Of a stretch of DNA of 64,000 nucleotides, positions 46,627-56,210 are shown piece by piece. The translations under genes were made by a program, and so were the position numbers. The notes beneath the pieces were generated by a model, which was not told the DNA's origin, ran no database searches, and saw nothing but the letters and a program-made list of their open reading frames with translations. Numbering within the stretch: the stretch's first letter is position 1; the number at the start of each line of letters is the position of its first letter. This DNA comes from JBBRHQ01 sp963815645. GTDB lineage: Bacteria > Actinomycetota > Thermoleophilia > Solirubrobacterales > 70-9. The stretch is from contig CAWFHL010000001.1 of NCBI GenBank assembly GCA_963815645.1, positions 2,493,174 through 2,557,173 of the forward strand, in the 5' to 3' direction.

Positions 46627-48062
46627 CCCTCTCGGAGCTGCGCCCGCTTGATCTTTCCGCTCGCAGTCTTGGGCAGTTCCTCGACGAACTCGACCAGCCG
46701 GGGAAACTTGTAGGGGGCCGTCTCCCGTTTGCAGTGCTCCTGCAGCTCCCGTGCCAGCTGCTCTGAGGGGGCCCCGTCACGCAGGACAACGACGGCGCGG
46801 ACCACCGAGCCGCGGTCGGGATCGGGCGTGGCGACCGCCGCAGCTTCAGCGACCCGGGGGTGGGTGAGCAGTGCCGATTCGACCTCGAACGGGCCGATCC
46901 GGTACCCGGAGGAGAGGATGATGTCGTCGCCGCGGCCCTCGAAGTAGAGAAAGCCCTGATCGTCGGCGCGGACCAGATCACCGGTCCGCCACCACTCCCC
47001 GTCGAACCCGGGCCCGTCGAGGTAGCGGGAGAAGAAGGTCGGACAGGAAGCGGCCCGAAGCTGCAGCTCGCCCTCCAGCACCCGCGTCTCGAAACCGGGG
47101 AGCGGTAGGCCCATCGAACCCTCGCGGACCGGCTCTCCGGAGAGATTGCCGGTGATCTGCCCGGTCTCGGTCTGGCCGTAGCCATCGGAGATCTCCAGTC
47201 CCGTGGCCTCGCGAAAGGCGCCGATCACTTCAGGGTTGAGCGGCTCGCCGGCGGAGACCATCCGCCGCAGGGTGGGAATTCGGCGCAGGCTCGCCCGCTT
47301 GGCCAGCATCCGGTACTCGGTCGGCGCCTGGCAGAGGACGTTCACCCCGAGGCTCTCGATCAGATCGAGCCGCCGGGAGGGGTCGAAGCGGCCGTCGTGC
47401 AGCACCGCGGTAGCCCCGGTCAGCCATGGAGTGAGGAAGACGTTGCGGGCCGACTTCGACCAGCCGGTCGCCGTGGTGCACCAGGCCAGCTCCCCCGCCC
47501 GGCTCCCGAACCAGTGCTCGGCCTGGACGCGGTTGCCGAACAGGTAGCGGTAGGCGTGGACGACGCCCCGCGGCCCCCCGGTGGTCCCCGATGTGAAGAC
47601 GATCAGTGCGGGATCGGAATCGTCCATCTCCGCGATCGCCGCCGGTGTCTCCTGGGGACGATCTTCATCGAGTACCTCGGCGACCTCGGCCAGCGTCATC
47701 GCAGGGACGCCCCCAGGCAGCTCAGCGAGGAGCGCGTCCTCGCCGACGGCCAGCGACGGGGCCGCCGCAGCGACTCGAAGCTCGAGGTCGTGAGCGCGTA
47801 GCTGCGTGCTGCACGGCAGCGCCACGGCTCCCATTCGCCAGCAGGCCAGCATCGCCAGGACCCACTCGATCCGGTTGCCGATCAGCATCAGCACCACGTC
47901 GCCACGGCTCACGCCGCGGGCTGCGAACGCACCCGAGAGGCCGGCGCTGCGCGCGATCAGCTCACCGAAGTGCCAGTCCCGGCGCCGGCAGTCGGCGTCG
48001 ATCGCGATCACCCCGAGCTTCGACGACGGGAAGGCCTCGAGCAGGTCCTCGATCAGGTTCAC
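46614..48062 (-). CDS. AMP-forming acyl-CoA synthetase (medium-chain/ACSM-like)
   Basis: The 482-residue adenylate-forming enzyme has the P-loop LIVFTSGTTGGPRGVVHA, SDGYGQTETGQITGN, WWRTGDLVRADDQGFLYFEG, GDDIILSSGYRIGPFEVESA and the catalytic C-terminal LPKTASGKIKRAQLR. The short N-terminal domain and YGQTET motif fit medium-chain or aryl acyl-CoA synthetases. It sits between ferredoxin and aminotransferase genes. GTG at 48062 is the start. The acid substrate is unknown. Confidence 0.9.
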   Translation of the reverse strand: MNLIEDLLEAFPSSKLGVIAIDADCRRRDWHFGELIARSAGLSGAFAARGVSRGDVVLMLIGNRIEWVLAMLACWRMGAVALPCSTQLRAHDLELRVAAAAPSLAVGEDALLAELPGGVPAMTLAEVAEVLDEDRPQETPAAIAEMDDSDPALIVFTSGTTGGPRGVVHAYRYLFGNRVQAEHWFGSRAGELAWCTTATGWSKSARNVFLTPWLTGATAVLHDGRFDPSRRLDLIESLGVNVLCQAPTEYRMLAKRASLRRIPTLRRMVSAGEPLNPEVIGAFREATGLEISDGYGQTETGQITGNLSGEPVREGSMGLPLPGFETRVLEGELQLRAASCPTFFSRYLDGPGFDGEWWRTGDLVRADDQGFLYFEGRGDDIILSSGYRIGPFEVESALLTHPRVAEAAAVATPDPDRGSVVRAVVVLRDGAPSEQLARELQEHCKRETAPYKFPRLVEFVEELPKTASGKIKRAQLREGWDL

Positions 48063-48156
48063 ATCGCGCAGTCTGCCTCAGTCGCCGGGGTGAAGAGGAC
48101 TCGCCGCGCCAGGGGATCGGGTGCTTGGCCACGCACCCCGACGAAAGTGGTTTCGC

Positions 48157-48396
48157 TCACCCCTGTTGCTCGTAGAGCTTCCTGATCCTCACCGCGCCGG
48201 CGGGCGCCGCCTCCACGCAAAGGTTGCAGAGCACGCACTCGTCGAGGTTCGAGGTGACGACCTCGACCCCGCCGTCGCCGGCCGCGAAGATGTCCACCGG
48301 GCAGACCTCCTCGAGGCGCCGGGCGAGCTCGGCGTCTCCGGATACCGAGGCGTCGACCTCGACCGCGATGAAGATCCCGTCGTGCTCGGAGCTCAC
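48157..48396 (-). CDS. small ferredoxin, single [4Fe-4S] type
   Basis: The 79-residue protein has VEVDASVSGDAELARRLEEV followed by CPVDIFAA, then CVLCNLCVEAAPAGAVRI. The three Cys of CxxCxxC plus the Cys of CPVD can hold one cluster; the fourth Cys of the usual CxxCxxCxxxCP is replaced by Ala, so a second cluster is not possible. Its ATG overlaps the sucD stop, so it is translated with the CoA ligase subunits. It is probably an electron carrier for an oxidoreductase not seen here. Confidence 0.8.
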   Translation of the reverse strand: MSSEHDGIFIAVEVDASVSGDAELARRLEEVCPVDIFAAGDGGVEVVTSNLDECVLCNLCVEAAPAGAVRIRKLYEQQG

Positions 48397-49307
48397 CGCG
48401 CCTCCAGCCTCTCCTTCACCGCTCCCGGGATCTCATCGATGCGCTCGACCACCCGGATTCCGGCGGCATCGAGCCGGGCGATCTTCTCGGTTGCGGTGTC
48501 CTCCTTGCCCTCGACGATCGTGCCGGCGTGCCCGAAGCTCATCCCCTGCATCTCCGCGTCGTCCATGAACTTGCCCGCCATGAAGGCGACGATCGGGAGC
48601 CGGGAGTCGTTCTCGGCCACCCACTCGGCAAGCTGAGCCTCCATCCGGCCGCCGGGCTCGGTGTAGATGACGATCGCCTCGGTCTGATCATCGGCTTCGA
48701 AGTAGGGCATCAGCTCTGCGTAGGCCGATCCGATGATCGCGTCGCCGCCGATCGAGATCGCCGTCGAGACCCCGAGCCCCGCCTGGGTCAGCGAGGAGGA
48801 GATCTCGGTGGTCATCCCGCCCGAGCGTGACATCACCCCGACCGCGCCGGGCGCATAGGCCTTCGCAGCATCCTTGGCGGGGCCGCCGATCCCGCCCATC
48901 TTGCAGACCTCCGGGACGATCAGGCCGAGGCAGTTGGGGCCAATGATCCGGGCGCCGCGCAACCCGGCGAGTTCGACCATCTCGGCGACGTCGCGGCGGG
49001 GGATCCGCTCGGTGACGACGACGATCAGCTTCACGCCGTTCTCGATCGCCTCCAGCACGGCGTCCTTGGTGAAGGCGGGGGGGACGGTGACGACCGAGCC
49101 GTCCACCGGTGCGCCGTGGTGCTCGACCGCCTGCCCGACCGTGTCGAAGACGGGGACGCCGTGGACTTCCCGGCCCTTTCGTCCGGGCGTCACTCCGCCG
49201 ACCACCTTGGAGCCGTAGTCGAGGCACTCGCGGGTCAGGTTGACCGCCTCGCGCCCGGTGATCCCCTGGACGATGAAGGTCGTGTCGTTAGTGAGCAGGA
49301 TGCTCAT
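48393..49307 (-). CDS. sucD: succinyl-CoA ligase-like alpha subunit
   Basis: The 304-residue protein has the CoA-binding Rossmann segment FIVQGITGREAVNLTRECLD, YGSKVVGGVTPGRKG, IGPNCLGLIVPEVCKMG, GVMSRSGGMTTEISSSLTQAG and the phospho-His loop MSFGHAGTIVEG. It forms the ligase with the beta subunit encoded just upstream (4-base overlap). SGGMTTE in place of the usual SGTLTYE marks it as divergent, so the acid may not be succinate; malate or another dicarboxylate is possible. Confidence 0.85.
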   Translation of the reverse strand: MSILLTNDTTFIVQGITGREAVNLTRECLDYGSKVVGGVTPGRKGREVHGVPVFDTVGQAVEHHGAPVDGSVVTVPPAFTKDAVLEAIENGVKLIVVVTERIPRRDVAEMVELAGLRGARIIGPNCLGLIVPEVCKMGGIGGPAKDAAKAYAPGAVGVMSRSGGMTTEISSSLTQAGLGVSTAISIGGDAIIGSAYAELMPYFEADDQTEAIVIYTEPGGRMEAQLAEWVAENDSRLPIVAFMAGKFMDDAEMQGMSFGHAGTIVEGKEDTATEKIARLDAAGIRVVERIDEIPGAVKERLEAR

Positions 49308-50524
49308 CCTGCGCCGCCGCCCTGAATCTTCGCCACGGCCCGGCCGGCCGCCTCCCACATCGACACCGAGCGGTCGCAGTACTCGACCCGGTAGCGGTCG
49401 AGGATCTTGAAGCCCTCCTCCTCCCAGGCGCCCGGGATGCGGAAGATCGCGATCGTCTCAGCGGGATCCAGGTCGAGCTCGAGGCAGGCCTTGATCACCC
49501 CGCGCGCGACGATGTCGACCCGCGTGTTGGAGACGATCGACATCATCACTGCGATCTTCGAGACCCCGTCCTTCTGCAGGACTTCCTTGGCGAGCCCGCA
49601 GGACTTCGCGACCGACGGGTTGCCGCCGATCTCGGAGTAGTTGGCGGGGCGGCCCCCCTGGCTGCGGACCGCGTCGGTCAGGGTCAGCGAGCCGCCTCCG
49701 GCGCCGATCACCAGCCCCAGATTGCCGTCGAAGCCGTGGTCCTTTCCCTGGATCACGCCCCGGTGGTCGGCGGCGTCGATCGCCGCCACGTGGCGCTCGA
49801 ACTCGCTCGGCTCGTAGGGCTCGCGGGTGTCCTCGGGAGCAATTCCCAGCTTCCCCTCGAGCAGCGCCTTCTGGCGCGGCTTTGCCTCGTTCTCCATCTC
49901 CATGTGGGCGTCGAGGGCGACGAAGCTGCCGTCGGCGAGCTCGGCCAACGGGTTGATCTCAGCCAGGGTCATGTCGCGCTCCCGGAACAGCCTCGCGAGG
50001 CGTGCCAGCACCGGCGTCGCCCGGTTCAGCTGGGAGCCGGTGACGCCGGTCGCCGCGACCACCTGCTTCGCCTCGAAGTCGGATATCGGCAGCAGATTCG
50101 AGAGGTGACCCCGCCCGACGTGCTCGGGGTGCTGCTCGGCGACCTCTTCGATGTCGATCCCGCCCATATCGCTGAACAGCATCAGCGGCTGCTTGCGGGT
50201 GCCGTCCCAGACAACCCCGGCGTAGTACTCCTGCTTCACCTCGGCCTTCGGATCGACCAGGACCCCGCGGGGCATCTGGCCGCCGATCTCCAACTCGAGG
50301 ATCGCCGCGGCGTGGGCCTCGGCCTCCTCCGGCGTGTCGGCGAACTTGACGCCGCCGGCCTTCATCCGCCCGCCGCTCAGCACCTGCGACTTGATCACCA
50401 CCGATCCGCCGATCTCCTCGGCCGCGGCCCGTGCCTCCTCGGCGCTGCGGCAGAAGCCGTAGCGGGTGACCGGGATCCCGGCCAGCTCGACGATCCGCCT
50501 TGACTCGTACTCGAAGAAGCGCAT
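49304..50524 (-). CDS. sucC: succinyl-CoA ligase-like beta subunit (ATP-grasp)
   Basis: The 406-residue ATP-grasp subunit begins MRFFEYESRRIVELAGIPVT and has VVIKSQVLSGGRMKAGGVKF, EINPLAELADGSFVALDAHM, NLGLVIGAGGGSLTLTDAVR and GGNPSVAKSCGLAKEVLQKD. The segment GLVIGAGGGSLT replaces the usual CMVNGAGLAMATMD, another sign of divergence from true SucC. It is the first gene of the leftward operon sucC-sucD-ferredoxin-ligase-aminotransferase. Confidence 0.85.
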   Translation of the reverse strand: MRFFEYESRRIVELAGIPVTRYGFCRSAEEARAAAEEIGGSVVIKSQVLSGGRMKAGGVKFADTPEEAEAHAAAILELEIGGQMPRGVLVDPKAEVKQEYYAGVVWDGTRKQPLMLFSDMGGIDIEEVAEQHPEHVGRGHLSNLLPISDFEAKQVVAATGVTGSQLNRATPVLARLARLFRERDMTLAEINPLAELADGSFVALDAHMEMENEAKPRQKALLEGKLGIAPEDTREPYEPSEFERHVAAIDAADHRGVIQGKDHGFDGNLGLVIGAGGGSLTLTDAVRSQGGRPANYSEIGGNPSVAKSCGLAKEVLQKDGVSKIAVMMSIVSNTRVDIVARGVIKACLELDLDPAETIAIFRIPGAWEEEGFKILDRYRVEYCDRSVSMWEAAGRAVAKIQGGGAG

Positions 50525-50616
50525 TGGCGGGCGGGAACCCTACTTCAAGCCGAGCGGACGGCGCCACCGGCGCCCGCCGCTAACCTGCCCCCGCCGATTC
50601 GCTGAAGGGAGAGCAG

Positions 50617-50916
50617 ATGCCGAAAGCCACCCGGGCTGCAGGCGCAGCCGCAACCCTCACCGCTGCGCTGGCGCTCTGCTCCTGCGGCGCGACGGTGATC
50701 GACGACGCCAAGGCCGAGGACCAGATCAAGGCCAACGTCGAGCACAACCTCGGGATCAAGGTCTCGGTCCAATGTCCCGCCGGGGTCGAGGTCGCGGCCG
50801 GGCGGACCTTCGCCTGCACCGTCACCACCCGCAAGGGGGAGAAGGCGAAGGCGGTCCTGAGGATCATCGATTCGGATGCCGACGTGCATTTCGTCGCACT
50901 GCGCCGGGTTAAGTGA
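50617..50916 (+). CDS. DUF4333 lipoprotein
   Basis: The 99-residue protein has a signal peptide with lipobox LALCSC and a small domain typical of DUF4333: DDAKAEDQIKANVEHNLGIK, VSVQCPAGVEVAAGRTFACT and VTTRKGEKAKAVLRI, with the conserved Cys pair. It is membrane-anchored outside the cell; such proteins are common in actinobacteria and have no known activity. A GAAGGGAGAG ribosome site precedes ATG 50617. Confidence 0.82.
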   Translation: MPKATRAAGAAATLTAALALCSCGATVIDDAKAEDQIKANVEHNLGIKVSVQCPAGVEVAAGRTFACTVTTRKGEKAKAVLRIIDSDADVHFVALRRVK

Positions 50917-51039
50917 CGGATGCCACTAGGCTGATTGGTCGGCTCCGCGCCGCAAGCGACGGTCAGGCAGAATGGTTTGTGGGGACAGAGGGGGAGATGT
51001 CAGGGACCGAGCCAGACAAGGAGTAGTGAGACAGAAGCC

Positions 51040-52852
51040 GTGAGCCAGACCACCGCTGCCGCAGCGCCGACCACGCACGAAGACCTGATCTCCTGGGTAG
51101 AGGAGATCGCCGAGCTGACCGAACCGGATGCGATCCACTGGTGCGATGGCTCGGCCGAGGAGTACGACCGCCTCGCCGGAGAGCTTGTCGAAGCCGGGAC
51201 CTTCGAGCAACTCTCCGAGGCCAAGCGGCCGAACTCGTACCTGGCGCTCTCGGATCCCGGCGACGTCGCCCGGGTCGAGGACAGGACGTTCATCTGCTCG
51301 GAGCGGGAGTACGACGCCGGCCCGAACAACAACTGGGCCGATCCGGCAGAGATGCGTGAGACCCTGAACGGGCTCTTCTCCGGCTCGATGAACGGCCGCA
51401 CCATGTACGTGGTCCCCTTCTCGATGGGGCCGCTGGGCTCCCACATCTCCCATATCGGGGTCCAGCTCACCGATTCCGCATACGTCGCGGTCTCGATGCG
51501 GATCATGACCCGGATGGGCGCCGGGGCGCTCGAGGCGCTCGGGGAGGACGGCACCTTCGTGCCCTGCGTGCACTCGGTCGGCAGGCCGCTGGCCGAGGGG
51601 GAGGAGGACGTCCCTTGGCCGTGCAACGCGGAGAACAAGTACATCGTCCACTTCCCGGAGTCGCGGGAGATCTGGTCTTACGGATCCGGTTACGGCGGCA
51701 ACGCCCTGCTTGGGAAGAAGTGCTTCGCGCTGCGGATCGCCTCAGCGATGGCCCGCGACCAGGGGTGGATGGCCGAGCACATGCTGATCCTCAAGCTCAC
51801 CTCGCCCGAGGGAGGGGTCAAGTACCTCGCCGGCGCCTTCCCGTCCGCCTGCGGCAAGACCAACCTCTCGATGATGGTCCCGAGCCTCGCCGGCTGGAAG
51901 GTGGAGACGGTCGGCGACGACATCGCCTGGATGAAGGTCGGCGAGGACGGCCGGCTCTACGCGGTCAATCCCGAGTACGGGTTCTTCGGGGTCGCGCCGA
52001 ACACCAGCCCGAAGACGAACCCCAACGCGATCAGGACTGATCGCCGAGAACTCGATCTTCACCAACTGCGCGAGGACCGACGACGGCGACATCTGGTGGG
52101 AGGGGATGACCGACGAGCCGCCGGCCCAGCTGACCGACTGGCACGGGGAGGACTGGACTCCGGCATCGGAGTCGCCCGCCGCTCACCCGAATGCCCGCTT
52201 CACGACCCCTGCGGCCCAGTGCCCGGCGATCGCCCCCGAGTGGGAGGATCCCGACGGCGTCCCGATCGACGGCTTCCTGTTCGGCGGGCGCAGGGCCACG
52301 GTGCTGCCGCTCGTGCATGAGGCCTTCGACTGGGAGCACGCGGTGTTCATGGGGGCGACGATGTCCTCGGAGACGACCGCCGCCCAGGCCGGCGCGGTCG
52401 GCGCGCTTCGCTTCGACCCGATGGCGATGCTGCCGTTTTGCGGCTACAACCTGGCCGACTACTTCTCCCACTGGCTGAAGATCGGCCGGCGGGAGGGAAT
52501 CAATCTGCCGCACGTCTTCTACGTCAACTGGTTCCGCAAGGACGCTGACGGGAATTTCCTCTGGCCCGGGTTCGGCGATAACAGCCGCGTCCTGGAGTGG
52601 ATCTTCAGGCGCTGCGACGGCGATGCCGAAGCGGTCGAATCTCCGATCGGCCTGCTCCCGGCGCAGGGGGCGATCAACGTCGAGGGGCTGGAGATCTCCG
52701 AGGAGGCCGTCAGGGAGTTGACCACGGTGGATCCGGCGCTCCTGCGCGAGCAGCTTCCCCAGGTGGAGGAGTATCTGGCGACCTACGGCGAGCGACTCCC
52801 GCAGGAGGTCACTGCCCAGCTCGAGGCCCTGAGGGAGCGGTTGGGCGGGTGA
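51040..52852 (+). CDS. pckG: GTP-dependent phosphoenolpyruvate carboxykinase, interrupted by one frameshift
   Basis: This enzyme converts oxaloacetate + GTP to PEP + CO2 and starts gluconeogenesis. The protein has HWCDGSAEEYDRL, YVVPFSMGPLGSHISHIGVQ, the GTP P-loop AGAFPSACGKTNLSMM, VGDDIAWMK and VFMGATMSSETTAAQ. GTG at 51040 is preferred. One extra base near 52039 breaks the frame after NPNAIRT; corrected it reads TIAENSIFTNCARTDDGDIW and 603 residues, the normal size. It likely serves the C2/C3-acid route encoded downstream. Confidence 0.95.
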
Positions 52853-52998
52853 TCATCTCGATCCTCATGCGCCGCCTTCGTAAAGGCAAGACGTATGAGG
52901 ACTTCCGAGAGGCCTGGAAGTGATCGAGCCTGAGATGACCCGTGCCTTCTACGTTCAGGTGGCAGACGACGACCTCACCGAAGCACCGCAGCGCTGAG
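52849..52998 (+). pseudogene. remnant of a small DABB/monooxygenase-like protein with its middle deleted
   Basis: GTG at 52849 overlaps the pckG stop and reads IISILMRRLRKGKTYEDFREAWK, cut by a stop at 52921-52923. In a second frame the tail VIEPEMTRAFYVQVADDDLT runs to TGA at 52996-52998. The first part looks like the N-terminus and the second the C-terminus of one small protein; about 50-60 residues between them are missing. It may alternatively be two unrelated short frames. Confidence 0.35.
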
Positions 52999-53021
52999 TC
53001 GGGGGGCATAGACTCGGCTCG

Positions 53022-54386
53022 ATGACCGACGAGCCGACCAAGTTCCAGCTGTCCGAGTCGGAGATCCCCACTTCCTGGGTCAATCTGCTGCCCGATCTGC
53101 CCGGCGAGCCCCTGCCGCCGCTCAACCCCGAGACCGGGGAGCCGGCCGGACCGCCCGACCTCACCCCGATCTTCCCGATGGGGCTGATCGAGCAGGAGGT
53201 TTCGGGCGAGCCTGATATCGAGATACCGGATGAGGTGCGCGAGATCTACAAGCTCTGGCGGCCGACTCCGCTGATCCGCGCTCGCCGACTGGAGCGCGAC
53301 CTCGACACGCCGGCGCATATCTATTTCAAGTACGAGGGGGTCTCGCCGGCCGGCTCGCACAAGCCCAACACCGCGGTGCCGCAGGCCTACTTCAACCGCG
53401 AGGCTGGGATTCGCAAGCTCGCCACCGAGACGGGCGCCGGCCAATGGGGCTCGGCCCTGGCGCTGGCCTGCCGGCTGTTCGGGATGGAGTGCGAGGTATT
53501 CATGGTCGGCGTCTCATATGACCAGAAGCCGTATCGCCGGGCGATGATCGAGACCTGGGGCGCGACGGTGCATCGCAGCCCTTCCGATCGGACCGAAGCC
53601 GGACGCTCGCAGGCCGAGCACACCACCGGCAGCCTCGGCATCGCGATCTCCGAGGCGGTCGAGGTCGCGGCCGGCAGCGAGGACACCAACTACTCGCTTG
53701 GCTCGGTGCTCAACCACGTCTGCCTGCACCAGACGGTGATCGGCGCCGAGGCGATCGCTGCAATGGAGATGGCGGGGGAGTACCCCGACGTCGTCGTCGG
53801 CTGTGTCGGTGGCGGATCCAACTTCGCGGGCGTCGCCTATCCCTTTATCCGCGCCAACCTTCGTGATGACAGGCGGACCCGCTTCGTCGCCGCCGAGCCG
53901 GCCGCCTGCCCGACCCTGACCCGCGGTGTCTACGCCTACGACTTCGGCGACACGGTCGGGATGACGCCTTTGATGCCGATGTACACGCTCGGCCACGACT
54001 TCGTGCCGCCACCCGTGCACGCCGGCGGGCTGCGATACCACGGCGATGCGCCCAGCCTCTGTGCCCTGGTCAAGGCCGGGATGGTCGAGGCGAGGGCGAT
54101 TCCCCAGAACGCGGCGTTCGAGGCGGCGGTGCGCTTTGCCGGCTGTGAGGGGATCATCCCCGCGCCCGAGCCCGCCCACGCGATCCGCGCCGCCTTCGAC
54201 GAGGCCGAGGCGGCGAAGCAGGCCGGCGAGGAGCGGGTGATCCTGGTCAACGTCTGCGGCCACGGCCATTTCGACATGGCCGCCTACAGCGCCTATCTCG
54301 CCGGGGAGCTCGAGGACCTCGAGTTCTCCGAGGGCGAGATGCAGGCAGCTCTCGAGCGCCTTCCGGAGGCGCCCGCGATCGCCTGA
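53022..54386 (+). CDS. trpB: tryptophan synthase beta-like protein TrpB2
   Basis: The 454-residue PLP enzyme has WRPTPLIRARRLERDL, the PLP Lys motif SPAGSHKPNTAVPQAYF, ETGAGQWGSALALACRLFGM, GCVGGGSNFAGVAYPF, AAEPAACPTL and a TrpB2-type C-terminus. The N-terminal extension before the first strand (LLPDLPGEPLPPLNPETGE) is the mark of the TrpB2 branch, which can act without TrpA on indole and Ser. No other trp genes are nearby. Confidence 0.92.
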   Translation: MTDEPTKFQLSESEIPTSWVNLLPDLPGEPLPPLNPETGEPAGPPDLTPIFPMGLIEQEVSGEPDIEIPDEVREIYKLWRPTPLIRARRLERDLDTPAHIYFKYEGVSPAGSHKPNTAVPQAYFNREAGIRKLATETGAGQWGSALALACRLFGMECEVFMVGVSYDQKPYRRAMIETWGATVHRSPSDRTEAGRSQAEHTTGSLGIAISEAVEVAAGSEDTNYSLGSVLNHVCLHQTVIGAEAIAAMEMAGEYPDVVVGCVGGGSNFAGVAYPFIRANLRDDRRTRFVAAEPAACPTLTRGVYAYDFGDTVGMTPLMPMYTLGHDFVPPPVHAGGLRYHGDAPSLCALVKAGMVEARAIPQNAAFEAAVRFAGCEGIIPAPEPAHAIRAAFDEAEAAKQAGEERVILVNVCGHGHFDMAAYSAYLAGELEDLEFSEGEMQAALERLPEAPAIA

Positions 54387-54476
54387 GGCGGGCTTCCAAC
54401 CGGCCCAAGGATCAGATCACGCTCGAGGAGTACCGGGTGATCGCGGAGCGCGGAGCTCGCGAGTCGAGCCCGGCCG

Positions 54477-55505
54477 TCAGGACCCGTAGGCCTCGGCCAG
54501 CTCGGGGTCCTTCTCGGCCAGCATGTCGGCGAGCTCGACCATCACCTTGCACTGCTTCCAGGTTGCGTCGTCCTGCATCTTGCCGTCGATCATGTGGACG
54601 CCGCGGCCGTCGGGGATCGCCTCGAGCACCTTGCGGGCGAAGCGCACCTCCTCGGGCGGGGGGCTGAACACCTTCTTGGCGATCTCGATCTGAACCGGGT
54701 GAAGCGACCAGGCGCCGACGCAGCCCATCAGGAAGGCAGCGCGGAATTGCGTCTCACAGCCGGCCGTGTCCTTGATGTCGCCGAAGGGGCCGTAGAAGGG
54801 CAGGATGCCGGTTGCGGCGCATGCGTCGACCATGCGGGCGATCGAGTAGTGCCAGAGGTCCTGCTGGGCGCTGACCCGGTTCTCGCCGGGACTCTCCGGG
54901 TCCTCGGGGTCCTCCATCACCCTGTACCCAGGATGCCCGCCCCCGACCCGGGTCGTCTTCATCCGCCGCGAGGCCGCGAGGTCGGCCGGGCCGAAGCTCA
55001 TCCCCTGCATCCGGGGACTGGCGGCGGCGATCTCCTCAAGGTTGACCACGCCCTGCGCGGTCTCGAGGATCGCGTGAACGAGGATCGGCCGCTCCAGCTT
55101 CGCCTTCGCCTCGAGCTGGGCGAGCAGCCGGTCGACATAGTGGATGTCCCAGGCGCCCTCGACCTTGGGCACCATGACGACTTCGAGGAGATCGCCGATC
55201 TCGGTAACCAGGGTGCTGAGGTCGTCGAGCACCCAGGGACTCTCCAGCGCATTGACGCGGGTCCAGAGCGAAGTCTGGCCGAGGTCGGATTCCTTCGCCG
55301 CCTTGACCAGGCCGTCTCGCGCCGCCACCTTGCGGTCCACCGGGATCGCGTCCTCGAGGTTGCCGAGCAGGATGTCCGTCTGAGCCGCGATCTCCGGAGC
55401 CTTGGCGACCATCTTCTCGTTGGAGAAATCGAGAAAATGGATCATTCGCGACGGCTTCACCGGGATCTCGGCCAGCGGCTGCGGGGCGCCGATCGCCATC
55501 GGCAT
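54477..55505 (-). CDS. mcl: malyl-CoA / beta-methylmalyl-CoA lyase (HpcH/HpaI, CitE-like)
   Basis: The 342-residue TIM-barrel lyase has SRMIHFLDFSNEKMVAKAPE, LLGNLEDAIPVDRKVAARDG with the metal/active Glu-Asp, LWTRVNALESPWVLDDL with the substrate Arg, EVVMVPKVEG, HAILETAQGVVNLEEIA and MQGMSFGPADLAASRRMKT. The insert around YRVMEDPEDPESPG is longer than in CitE, as in malyl-CoA lyases of the EMC pathway. Start ATG 55505. It would release glyoxylate from methylmalyl-CoA or malyl-CoA. Confidence 0.85.
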   Translation of the reverse strand: MPMAIGAPQPLAEIPVKPSRMIHFLDFSNEKMVAKAPEIAAQTDILLGNLEDAIPVDRKVAARDGLVKAAKESDLGQTSLWTRVNALESPWVLDDLSTLVTEIGDLLEVVMVPKVEGAWDIHYVDRLLAQLEAKAKLERPILVHAILETAQGVVNLEEIAAASPRMQGMSFGPADLAASRRMKTTRVGGGHPGYRVMEDPEDPESPGENRVSAQQDLWHYSIARMVDACAATGILPFYGPFGDIKDTAGCETQFRAAFLMGCVGAWSLHPVQIEIAKKVFSPPPEEVRFARKVLEAIPDGRGVHMIDGKMQDDATWKQCKVMVELADMLAEKDPELAEAYGS

Positions 55506-55619
55506 GAGGAAGTCCCTGGGATTTCTCACGACGGCGAAATCTACATGGGCCCTCGATTCGGGGCCCCGTGGCCGGTACCCTCGTTTGCCGCTGGAACGGC
55601 CGCTAGATTGAGCCGCGAG

Positions 55620-56126
55620 ATGGCGTTCTCCGACGACCGTGGCAGCACCCAGGACTGGCTGCTTCCAGAGGACCGCGACAGAGTCTACGCCGGCAACGGC
55701 TCCTCGCCGGACGAGCCCCTCGGGGAGGCGCTCTCGATCGCCCGGGCAGCGGCGGAGGCGGCGGCCGAGTCCGAGCAGCGGGCGCTTCTCGCGGGGAACG
55801 AGGCGGAGGCGAGAATGCAGCAGATCCTCCACGTCGCCCGCGCCTCGGCCGAGGTTGCGGTCGAAGCGGAGCAGCGGGCGACCAGGGCCGGAGCCGGCGC
55901 CGAGTCGCGTCTGGGCGAACTCACCGAGCGGGTCGAGCTGGCGCTGGCGAAGATCGAGGCCAGGGAACGGGCCACCCGGCGCCGCGCCTTCGAGGCCGAG
56001 CGCGAGGAGGAGACCCTGCGGAGCTTCGGGCGGCGTGCGGATCGGATCGTCCGCAGGCTGCGGCAGCTCGAGCAGGCGCCGGCGCTCCTGCGCACGGCGC
56101 AGCTGAAGCCGCGGGCCCGAGCCTAG
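55620..56126 (+). CDS. coiled-coil protein of unknown function
   Basis: The 168-residue protein is Ala/Glu/Arg-rich with a long coiled coil from ~35 to 155 (ARAAAEAAAESEQRALLAGN repeated as ARASAEVAVEAEQRATRAGA). The two similar blocks suggest internal duplication. There is no signal peptide or membrane segment. It lies divergent from the lyase and 84 bases upstream of the acyl-CoA dehydrogenase. DivIVA-like or structural roles are possible; nothing specific can be assigned. Confidence 0.6.
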   Translation: MAFSDDRGSTQDWLLPEDRDRVYAGNGSSPDEPLGEALSIARAAAEAAAESEQRALLAGNEAEARMQQILHVARASAEVAVEAEQRATRAGAGAESRLGELTERVELALAKIEARERATRRRAFEAEREEETLRSFGRRADRIVRRLRQLEQAPALLRTAQLKPRARA

Positions 56127-56210
56127 CTTCGCAGGTATCCTTCGCTGTCTCGCGCGCCTCCTCGCGCCAGATCCCGGAGCGCGCCCAACACGACCTCACG
56201 GACAGGAGAA

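Noticed and set aside
54387..54476. Short plus-strand frame after trpB2 (ITLEEYRVIAERG)
   Set aside because: Fewer than 30 codons with no start and no clear relative; treated as intergenic.
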